Assembly: GCF_964204865.1 (NCBI RefSeq)
Contig: NC_135262.1
Span: 248,001 to 312,000 of the forward strand
Source: Styela clava
Lineage: Eukaryota; Chordata; Ascidiacea; Stolidobranchia; Styelidae
Direction of reading: 5' to 3'
Length of the DNA: 64,000 nucleotides
Both the position numbers and the translations under genes were made by a program. Shown here one piece after another: positions 55,417 through 64,000 of this stretch; the first letter of the stretch is position 1; the number at the start of each line of letters is the position of its first letter. The notes below the pieces were generated by a model, which was not told the DNA's origin, ran no database searches, and worked only from the letters and a program-made list of their open reading frames with translations.

Positions 55417-56948
55417 CAAATCAGGAAAATCAAAATTGCGATGGCAAGCGTGTCCCTAACGCTTTGAGTCGTGAACTGCCATCGAGGTCAAATTGTCTTT
55501 CTGATAATTCCGTGAAAGTTTAGTCCGCGTCAAGGAAGCTATGAACTTCAACTAATAATAAATAGAAGTCTGGAAACAATGTCGATAAATTTAGAACATG
55601 CTTTGTCATGGAGTTAGAACTGCCATGACCTTTTCCTGAAATTATCTGCCTACGTATGTTGCTCTAATTTGGTTAATAGGATTCGATTTTTATTAATATT
55701 TATTATGGTGAGCGAAACTTCGATAAAACCCTTAAATGCAGTGGATAAACAGCATATTGCAATATAAGTTCGAGTACTCGAGAAATATCTTTCCTTTCTT
55801 ACATACCTTCCACAAAATTCTGTGTTTTGAAAATTCGGCCCCTATTGTCGTTCATACGCACAAAAGCGAGTTCACGTATTTGACATTGATTAAATGCGCG
55901 TGTATCAGAAAAAAATCTTCCTTGTCTAATTCAATGTCAGCAAAATCGAATTCCTTTTTAATGTGCAGCGAGTTTGAAAACAACTGTTTCAGTCATATGG
56001 TTACTGGATAACCAGTTAGTTATTCGTTTCATATGTATGCGGTATGCTTCATATCTGTCTATTTGATTTATGTAATGGGATTTTCACATCTATAGCGAAA
56101 GGAAATTGTAAAAACAATTTATTAGCGAACTACGGCATCTCGTCCAGGTGTGGGAATAGTAAACCATTTAGTCGCCCCAGATCCGCGTATCGAGATAGTG
56201 ATGAAAAGCGGAAACATCGCTCGACCGGCGGCTAAGCGGCGATCGGAAAAAATCCAACAATACGAGAATATAAAATGGCGATCCACGGCTTCGTGTGGAT
56301 TTGCCAGCCCCGTGTCGGGCCAGGGGGTTGACCGCCTTGTGACAGGACAATATGATAACAGAAAGTCCAGCAGTCCTCAATCACAACCCACTTCGCACGG
56401 CCTTTTTTTCATTACGGAATAAGGTGCTCCCTTTTTCAAATGCAGTTTCAAGTATTTTGTGGCGTCTAGACTCTAGAGCTGCCATAAAACCATGGCCGCT
56501 TTGACCGAACCCACGGCGACTGACTTTTTAGCTGCCACAAACCAATAGCGAGCGGCCGTCCTTACGGCAGCAAATCGGAATATCACCAATTTTCCTTCCG
56601 TAACCACGGCAGGTTGGCTGTAATAGCAGGGCTGCCCCTGATGGTGATAAATATTGGGTAAGTTGGAACGCTTTTCTTATGAATACAGTTTTGATGTATT
56701 TGGGGTTAGGTTTAAGTAGATATAATTCCGCATGATAAACTAAAATAATGTACACGACTTTGTAAATATACCGGTAATGGCGCAATAAAACCATGGCAAG
56801 AGACGCCCCGGTACGTTCGTGGCAGGAGCTGCCATGAAGTGGTAAGAACTGCGCTTCCCCTTTTCGAACAACTCAAAAAATTCTTGGCGACATTAATAAA
56901 AGTGTCAGACATCAGTGGTCTTAGTTCGTTAATCACGAAACATAGCGA

Positions 56949-57045
56949 CACGCTTCACGATTGTGCGTGTCATCCTTGCAAATGGGCCATGCTAATCTTC
57001 TCTGTATCGTTCCAATTTCTTCATATGTACACTCGAAAGTAGTAC
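56949..57045 (-). ncRNA. U6 snRNA-like sequence, copy 1 (gene or recent pseudogene)
   Basis: U6 is the catalytic spliceosomal snRNA. On the minus strand the core AATTGGAACGATACAGAGAA, GATTAGCATGGCCC, then GCAAGGATGACACGC and TCGTGAAGCG match animal U6, including the ACAGAGA box, AGC triad and internal stem-loop. The 5' hairpin is a variant (GTACTACTTTCGAG then TGTACATATG) shared with copy 2. The 3' end departs from the usual GAAGCGTTCC plus T run (here GAAGCGTGTCGC), with no clear terminator, so function is uncertain. No confident TATA or PSE was seen upstream. Confidence 0.8.
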
Positions 57046-57343
57046 ACTCCACACACTCCCAGTGGTTGTATGTGTACATGGTATTTAGAAGTCAAATATC
57101 TATTATGGTGGCTGTAATAGTAGTAGAAAAATGTTTCCTTCGAAATTACCACTGGTTGAAGGTACTTAATCTAGATACGATATGTCTGTTTAAGAGGAGA
57201 AACAAAGCGTTATGTTTTTCACTCATCGATTCATACTTTTTAAACAAATAGTCAAAATTTTTCACTGGTGTAATTTAACAAAGATTGAACTGTTAGTAAT
57301 ATTTCACTTTCGTGAAATTTACTAAAATTAGAGATTTCCAACA

Positions 57344-57446
57344 AAATAGAGGAACGCTTCACGGTTGTGCATGTCATCCCTGCAGAGGGGCCACGCCAAT
57401 CTTATCTGTATCGTTCCAATTTTTTCATCTGTACACTCGAAAGTAG
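57344..57446 (-). pseudogene. U6 snRNA-like sequence, copy 2, diverged
   Basis: Same orientation, 300 bp from copy 1. Retains AATTGGAACGATACAGA and GTGAAGCGTTCC, plus a TTTT terminator, but the ACAGAGA box reads ACAGATA, GATTAGC reads GATTGGC, and the stem-loop has several changes (GCAGGGATGACATGC). It shares CTACTTTCGAGTGTACA at the 5' end with copy 1. Loss of the ACAGAGA box argues against function. Confidence 0.8.
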
Positions 57447-58830
57447 CGACACGTTTTTTTTTGCGGATCAGAACTTTCCAAGTTTCGAATCAGTGTTTAA
57501 AAGACACGTCATATTCGAGTCTTATCGGTATAACGCTTCGCTAGCATGCCACTGCGTTAGCAGCAGTCATACAATTAAGGAGGCAATGGTATCAGCTGCG
57601 CCGTAGCACGGCACAGACTTCCACCCCGGGGTTCGGTACATGCCGTCACAGCACAACGTTTTCCCGGGGCTTCTGTCTATGCAATGCAGGGCACAGCACA
57701 ACTTCCGCCTCTCCGGCTTCCATATCTGCCATGAGTAGTACGGCAAAAACTTCCGCCCTGGGCCACTGTACATACTATGTGCCAAATAGCATGAGGTTCG
57801 CCCAGGGCTTCCCTTAACTCCGCGCGTAGCACAGCTGAACTGGAAAATAGCGACGTTTTTTATTCTTTAGAAGAAAGTAGAGACACCTTGTCGGAAGAGC
57901 GAATCATCAACCACGCCTTATATTGATACCTAATAAATCCATACCATTTATGCTACCATTTTAGGGTAATAAACAAACCAAGTAAAACACCTACGGTTTA
58001 TTATGACGACATATAGGCATGCTACACATGATCTAGCTTTAATAAATTACGCAAATTTAACTAGAAATAACAAGTTACTATAATTAGTAATAAAAAAATG
58101 TCAACTTTTTGGAGATGCAGAGCTAGGGAGGGGAGAGGGGGATTCGCATGTTTTTAACCGGTCGTATTTTCAAACTCCCCAATGTCAGAATTCTGAATAA
58201 ATTCCTTGAGAGTCGAAATTTTAATTGTGATATCACATAACGAAAATTTTGTACCGAGACTCAAAAAAGCATTCATTTCAGGCTCATATGCGCCAAAATT
58301 TTTCGATCCGCTCAAAAGTCCTTCATTTGCAAAAATAAATGGGTAACATTGACTTGAATTAATTTTCATGTGGTTGGGAGTTGTGCATAGGGAAAGCACC
58401 TTTTTTAGGGAAACATGTTTAAAATTGATTGTTTTTGTATAAAAATGGGTTCCATATGCAAGGGGGTTGTATAAGCAAGTGGGCTGTATGTGCAAACTGG
58501 TTGCATATGCAAATTTGGGAGGCCTCAACAACATGATAAGCAGAAATGAGCAAAACTGTAATAACATGAAATTTGAAATATGAAAATATACATGTAGGAT
58601 TATCAGCGATTCTTTAAAAAAACATGCCAATAAAAATGTTCGAATAATCAGTTTGTGATGACATATGGACCGGTACGTACAGATTAATACATTGCTAGGA
58701 AAAAAGTCTAAAGCTTCAGCTTTTACCCCCACTGTGCAGAGAAATTATGAAGTGCGCCGAGAATTGAAGAATAATTATTGACTGAGACTAACAATACCAT
58801 CCAATATGTAAATCCAATATTTAAAGAGTT

Positions 58831-58847
58831 AGGGGGGGGGGGGGGGG
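58831..58847. repeat. Poly-G run
   Basis: About 15-16 consecutive G following GTTA. Runs like this are unstable and hard to sequence, so its length may be wrong. Confidence 0.8.
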
Positions 58848-59082
58848 TGAGCTTCACAAAATATAATATACTTCAAATTATTTCAAATGAAAGTTTTATC
58901 TGAAAATTGACTTAAGCACTGATGTGACATCTACTTGCTCAGCTTTCTTCATGAAATCAGAATTTATAAACTACAAAATAAAAATTGATTTCAGAATTGA
59001 AATACATGCAGTGATAATATGACCAAAAACCTGGGCTACAAAGTCAGTCTCTTTTGTAATGAAAGGTTCATATAAGAATTAA

Positions 59083-59258
59083 CAGCGCTCCACAAGTGTG
59101 TATAACAATACGGAGGTAACTAACTAATATAATTAGACTATTTTACATCAAGTTAGCTAACACAGACAGTCTCTGAACTTGTTATAGAACTAAAATAAGA
59201 AAAATCTGAATAAAATAATGGCCTAACCCTAGCCAGGTACACATACTACGAAAGTACC
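59083..59258. mobile_element. Foldback MITE family A (half copy, reversed)
   Basis: CAGCGCTCCACAAGTGTGTA start, AACTTGTTATAGAACTAAAA middle, ACATACTACGAAAGTACC end. More diverged than most copies. Confidence 0.6.
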
Positions 59259-59718
59259 TAAAATTCAATTCAGACAACATGCAAAAATGCGTGCCTTGAC
59301 GGTATAACCCAAAAGCAGGGCTGTATAGTCCACAAGTGAAAAACTTTGAGTTTAACTTTATGAAATTTGAGGAGAACTGCAAATTTAAAATCAAATTCGA
59401 AGACACATACAAAATGCATAAGAGGATAGTTCTATTATTACAACTGCATGTCTATACAAATCTATAACCTCACAACAAATAGCAACAGTATGTCTTGAGT
59501 TGTGAGGCTACACTCACTCTCGCATAGATGTAATTAACTCACTCAGACGTAATTACTCTTTCATGAATGAATCCAACTTCAACTGGGTTAAAAAAGCAAA
59601 CAGAGAGTATTACAACATAAGCAACTACAGTAATAATAGAATATACAGAAAAATTAATCTTTTTGATTCATAAAAGTTGACAATACAAATAAGAGGAGCG
59701 ACCGCTCAATGGCTATAC

Positions 59719-60063
59719 CAGGGCTACTCAACTATTTTTACCGAAGATCCGCATACAAAACTTTGGGTAAAAAATATTTGGGTCCGGTCTTTCCAGAAAT
59801 TATATTTCGGCATCCTTGAACGCGCACTTTCTCAGTCGACTAATGATTATTAGCTAATAAAGATTGTTTATTATGGCATTATACCGTAGTTTTTTAAATA
59901 TATATTTAAATCTATGAAAGTGATTTTATAAACGGAAACTTGAAAGGTGGGGGTAATGATCCAAAATAAATAATTAGGCGCGGTCCGAATCGAATACTCC
60001 AAAGGTCCTGACTGCTGAGAGCCCCCGAAAGGGCCATGGGCCATATAAGGTTGAGAACCCCTG
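59719..60063. mobile_element. hAT-like MITE, CAGGGCTACTCAACTA ends
   Basis: Begins CAGGGCTACTCAACTATTTT and ends reversed as CAGGGGTTCTCAACCTTATA, the common hAT layout. Inner mirrored blocks: GAAGATCCGCATAC and GGGCCATGGGCC. No target duplication found. Confidence 0.6.
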
Positions 60064-61045
60064 ACTTAGCAGGTTGGAAGAAAATGCACCATAATTGTGG
60101 CATTGTGAATTCACTGCCAATGGATAATTATTTGTTTCTTTCAGCTATCTGGATTTAAGTAGTTTTGGAGCCAGAGCAAGGAATTTATTTTTTCAAATTT
60201 TATAAGGAACATAAGCAAGGTTTCAGATATTCATGACAAAACAAAAAAGTAGCCCCTCATTTAAGAGCAAGATTACGACGACCACCATAACAAGTTAAAA
60301 CAAGATATTGGAAGTATACAATAACAACATAAGCAACTACTGCAAAAATAACAGATTTTACAGAAAAAATTAATCATTTCGATTTGTGAAAAAAGGAACT
60401 ACATAAAATATGGTTTCAAATTTGCTTCGGAGCTGACGTGTGAGGGTTCGAGCTAATCTGATTTCAAATTACTCCTTACATCTCCCGGTGGTATAAAATA
60501 AAATTTACGTAAAAAAAGGATACGCGAGCCGCATGCCAGTGACACCCCGATTTCAAATTTCTTCGAAAATCTCTGAGAGAGAGGAAGCTCCCTATGTCCC
60601 CCCAAATTACACTACAATCTGTTGGGATGTGAACTGCGGAAGTAGCCTTGGTGGATGCAGTTTTTAACCAGCAAAACCAAAATTTCTTCGCAAAAATTAG
60701 AGAGGAAAATAAAAGAACAACGGTTTGCGCAGGCCACACAAGAAGGTATTTAGGTCGTTTATCAGAGTTTGGGTTTGATGAAAATTTCCTCAAACATCTC
60801 AAGAGTAGAGGAAAAAAAAGTTTGTGGGCCGCATAAAAATCAACAAGGGCCGCCCTGATTTTAAATTGCTTCGTACACCTCCCAGGTGTATACGGGGTTT
60901 ATGTCAATTCAATGATCTGAATAATTTAATTTTCTAGAGCTTGGTATCATCTGGCAATTGGTAGCCCGATAAAGCTCATAGTTAGCCATATTATCCTGTT
61001 ACTGTTATTTATGAAACTAACAAGACAAGGGTACTAAGATATATG

Positions 61046-61269
61046 GTCCTCCTGAAGTATGTGCACCAAGATGGACACCGGAACGTAGTATGTGTACAAG
61101 TTTAGGGTTAGGCCATAAATTCAGGTACATATACTACGGGAGTCATATGGCTAGTCCCTGGACTCTTAATAAGACTAAAAATTGAAATAAAATTATGGCC
61201 CAACCCTAACCTGGTACACATACTACGTTCCAGTGTCCACTATCTTGGTGCACATACTTCTGAAGCGCC
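61046..61269. mobile_element. Foldback MITE family A copy
   Basis: GTCCTCCTGAAGTATGTGCA left arm, mirrored CACATACTTCTGAAGCGCC right arm, with GACACCGGAACGTAGTATGT and its complement inside. Confidence 0.7.
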
Positions 61270-61968
61270 AGATATAGTGTGCAAGTTCTTTTACTTGTCA
61301 ACTTCACATTTATATGTAAACGTTGCCTCAAGGATGCTAATACAAGACAGTAATATATATATACGGGACAGCTCTATATAAAACAAATGACATAGAAATG
61401 GCTAATAGGAGTGTCAGTATATTAAAATATCCAAGTCTTATTAAAATATCATTCACTCATAAGAAAGAGAGCAAAAGTATTCTAAGAAGGGTTGTGGGAA
61501 CGAGGGGTACAACATGTTTTTATTGATAAATTTGACTTATTTGAATGGAACGTTATTTTCACCCTCATAGATATTGTTAATAGGACTTGGAGTGTCAATA
61601 TATTAAAAAATCCTTTATGAAGCCAAAAGCCTTATTACCGTGTACTCATAAGCAATTCACTATTTCAAATGTATCTAAACAGGGATGTGGAATTGAAGGT
61701 TTTGCGTGTTTTTATTGATATTGGAGTCAAGTCATATTTTTTTTTCTCAAAATTGAAATTTTGAATTTTTTAAAATCGGCTTCTGACAGTGATAATGGAG
61801 CCGGGATTTAGAAAGGAATTCAAAAAGCGTTGAAATTAACTTAGAATTCCTAATGGGTAGTTGAAGAAGGCTTGTTGAAGCAATTTATTGTTTAATGTTT
61901 TAAGTCTATTGGAGACAAATTTTTAGACCCTTTCCAGTAATAAAAAACCCCACGTTTTAAAAAAAATT

Positions 61969-62078
61969 GGACCTCCCGAAGTATGCGCACCAAGATGGCG
62001 CACAACCTGAACTCAGGTTGTGTACCAGGTTAGGGTTCAAGTTGTGCGACATCTTGGTGCGCATACTTCGGGAGTACC
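61969..62078. mobile_element. Foldback MITE, short family A2 copy
   Basis: GGACCTCCCGAAGTATGCGC start, centre CACAACCTGAACTCAGGTTG, reversed GGTACTCCCGAAGTATGCGC end. The left duplication arm keeps only part of it (36330-36378), so the element was present before duplication and later cut in that arm. Confidence 0.75.
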
Positions 62079-62401
62079 AAAAAATTAGCAACAATCCAGT
62101 TCTGGCTGAGATTAAAAATGATTAGAATTTTCAGTGCAATCTGTGTTACTAACGCTAACTGGATGAAGTGAGTATTCATATATTAGTGGGGGGGGAATAA
62201 CTAAAAAATGTCCCTATTTTTTAACCCTCAAGCCCAAGATTTTGAATTACTCGTGGTCAGAGGTTAAGACTGGTGAAAACCGAAGTCAAAATCTCTGAAA
62301 GTAACTAAAAAGGAACAAGTTGTCATTCTCAACAGATAATTAAATTAATGAACTTGAAGTCAGACACAAAAATATTCAAAAAGCGACCCCGACAAACACG
62401 C

Positions 62402-62705
62402 TACTGTGTTTCCCCGAAAATATGACTTAGCCTGAATTTTGAAAATGATTTTATTAAAGGCCTTCCTTAAATTGAGACCTAGTCGATAGTTGCTTAGCAG
62501 TTTTTTTTTTTAAATAAAACTTGTTATTTATAAGTAAATGGATATTGGTTTTCATATTTTGTATATTTGAAAATTCTCGTAATTCTCTACTTTGTAATTT
62601 TGTTTTTGATAAATGAAAATATAAGACTTCCCCCAAAAATAATCTCTAGTGTAATTTTTCTAGAGAAAATTAGAATAATACCCCCATTTTCGGGGAAACA
62701 AAGTA
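62402..62705. mobile_element. Family D MITE in the right duplication arm
   Basis: TACTGTGTTTCCCCGAAAAT start and reversed TACTTTGTTTCCCCGAAAAT end. Same relative position as the copy at 35800-36103, differing by scattered substitutions. Confidence 0.8.
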
Positions 62706-62779
62706 ACATCTGCCCCCACAGTCACACTTTAAACACTCACTCGACGCTCCACAATTTATAGTCTCTCTAATATTAATAT

Positions 62780-63034
62780 TTAATTCTGATTGCTCGGAAC
62801 TTCTTGACTTGGGACTCCTTCGTTGGGGGTGAGAGTAGCCTGATCATCGTGATACGGGGTTTCTTTGTAGACAAACCAGACGTTCCCAGCCCATACGAGG
62901 ACACTCAGAAACGCAAACGCTACCGATGCATTCAGAGGGCCATAATCAGGATCGGATAAATAACTGCATTGGTTTTCCGCACATTCATCTTTCATTGGTG
63001 CCTGTGAAATAGCTTTCCCTCCATATGCTTTCAC
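62780..63034 (-). CDS. Terminal exon of a synaptophysin/synaptoporin-family gene, copy 2
   Basis: Encodes exactly the same 84 residues as 35472-35726, with only two synonymous base differences that I can find (one GCA/GCG, one CCA/CCG). Same acceptor and same TAA. Upstream exons of a functional gene would lie at higher coordinates on this strand; none was seen before 64000, so they may be outside the window. This copy is outside any other gene I recognise and is a reasonable candidate for the parent locus. Membrane segment about residues 36-56, then FVYKET and a cytoplasmic tail. Confidence 0.7.
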   Translation of the reverse strand: MKAYGGKAISQAPMKDECAENQCSYLSDPDYGPLNASVAFAFLSVLVWAGNVWFVYKETPYHDDQATLTPNEGVPSQEVPSNQN

Positions 63035-64000
63035 CTGTAAAAGTATGCATTAATAGCAGATTGACACAAATTTGAAATTTCTACAAAAACTAAAAAAAAA
63101 AAAAGCTTTTCAAACTAGATGGGTCCATGGCTCTCTAGGGAGACACAAAGCATCATGTCGATATCATTGCCCTTCTCTATGTCCTGCACTCAATAACTAC
63201 AATAATCAAGAGTAAATTATAAATTGCAAATAAAAAAGTAAGAAATTGCAAAAGAGTAAATTAAGTGATTTGTTTAATTCTGGTATTGTAATGCATTTCA
63301 TTCCTCTTTCGTTTTATGATATCAAACATGCGGCGCTCCAGAAGTATGTGTACCAATATGGAGGTAACTAATTTTGTTCGCCTATCTTACATCGAGTTGT
63401 GTAAAGTAAACCTGCGGCAGGGGGTATATTTACTTGGCTCACACAGACAGTTCCCGAACTCGCAATAGAACTAAAATAAGGAAGATAGGATTAAAATAAT
63501 GGCCTAATCCTAACCTGGTACACACACTACTAGAGTAGCAGTAATAAACCATTTCTGCAGTGCATCAATATGATTTTCAATACTCTTGGGAGGGAAACCT
63601 CGCCGAGTTGACATATGCTGACTGATTGCTCTCTTTCAAATATTGATTTCAACTAACAGACATGAAGAAATGAAAGTTTGATGGCAGAGAATGTTCAGAT
63701 ACAATTTGAATTAATGGCTTAGTGGTTTAAGCGTGAGACATAACAACATTGCGACCCCCAAAAATAGACATAGATAATGAATTGGACTCTTGGTATAGAC
63801 TTTGTAATGGAAAGAAGTGGAATTACTGGCATATACCATATTAAACTAAATTAAAAGCTCGTTATGCGGGCCCCACACCCTTCAAATTTAGCACTTCGCG
63901 GGGCGCACAATCTGTTCTTGTGGGACGCAGGTTACGCAACCATGATATAATGCAGTGTCCCATGCAGCAATTGCGTGTGAAAGGCAATAGACATTGAAAA
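63035..64000. other. Right end of window, no exon recognised
   Basis: Holds the intron side of the synaptophysin-type exon, a family A MITE at 63332-63537, and AT-rich DNA to the end. No MARVEL-domain exon was found here on the minus strand. Confidence 0.5.
63332..63537. mobile_element. Foldback MITE family A (half copy, reversed)
   Basis: GGCGCTCCAGAAGTATGTGT start, AACTCGCAATAGAACTAAAA middle, ACACACTACTAGAGTAGC end. Well preserved. Confidence 0.7.

Larger units (their letters stand above)
48826..62779. other. Repeat-rich intergenic region without a supported protein gene
   Basis: Beyond the individually listed elements I find no exon with recognisable homology. The upstream end should hold the lectin promoter. 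The longest open frame, 192 codons at 58154-58732 (minus), has no domain and includes repeated text (TATATGCAA and GTATAAGCAA types). Tandem-like CACTCACTCAGA(G)GTAAA units lie at 54880-54995, a diverged GC-rich stretch at 57600-57850, and a G run at 58831-58847. This holds unless a gene here is too diverged to see. Confidence 0.5.
61742..63103 (-). repeat. Right arm of the inverted segmental duplication
   Basis: Reverse complement of 35400-36605, extended by an A2 MITE remnant and about 200 bp absent from the left arm. The arms are about 25 kb apart, so unequal exchange between them could invert or loop out HAPSTR1 exons 1-5 plus the lectin gene. Confidence 0.9.

Noticed and set aside
58154..58732. 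192-residue open frame on the minus strand
   Set aside because: Composition is typical of AT-rich non-coding DNA, no domain or splice context, and part of it is made of short repeated phrases.

Overview
The window is AT-rich animal genomic DNA. It holds multi-exon genes with GT-AG introns, one non-LTR retrotransposon, dozens of foldback and hAT-type miniature elements, tRNA-derived SINEs and U6-like sequences. Gene content (a WWP1/ITCH-type HECT ligase, HAPSTR1, a coiled-coil C-type lectin, a synaptophysin-family exon) together with gene and intron size suggests an invertebrate animal. An ascidian tunicate is my best guess, but it is an inference from general character; no lineage-specific marker was found.

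Layout. (1) 1081-21665, minus: a complete 24-exon gene for a NEDD4-family E3 ubiquitin ligase (C2, proline-rich linker, four WW, HECT; 891 aa). Every exon was placed by joining reading frames at GT-AG sites, and the coding total is exactly divisible by three. Its introns are packed with MITEs, a 1.94-kb non-autonomous hAT element and a 34-bp minisatellite. (2) 21666-24850: intergenic DNA with a 65-bp tandem array. (3) 26443-30640, minus: a nearly intact PHD/endonuclease/reverse-transcriptase LINE whose ORF2 carries one apparent frameshift. (4) 30641-34437: repeats, including a palindromic MITE and a 60-bp tandem array. (5) 34438-41810, minus: a complete six-exon HAPSTR1 (C16orf72) orthologue, 246 aa. 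Its fifth intron holds, on the plus strand, the terminal exon of a synaptophysin-family gene. (6) 44364-48825, minus: an eight-exon secreted coiled-coil/Thr-rich/C-type-lectin protein, 362 aa. (7) 48826-64000: repeat-rich DNA with two U6-like sequences and, at 62780-63034 minus, a second, inverted copy of the synaptophysin-family exon in a ~1.3-kb duplicated segment.

The three complete genes all lie on the minus strand but show no sign of acting together. Two have ubiquitin links in other animals (WWP1/ITCH is a ligase; HAPSTR1 is a HUWE1 partner), but adjacency is no evidence of a shared pathway. I found no convincing novel molecular system. The most informative oddities are a MITE whose target-site duplication contains a splice donor, the two HAPSTR1 repeats carried on matching exons, the synonymous-only divergence of the duplicated synaptophysin-type exon, and the very large foldback MITE family.
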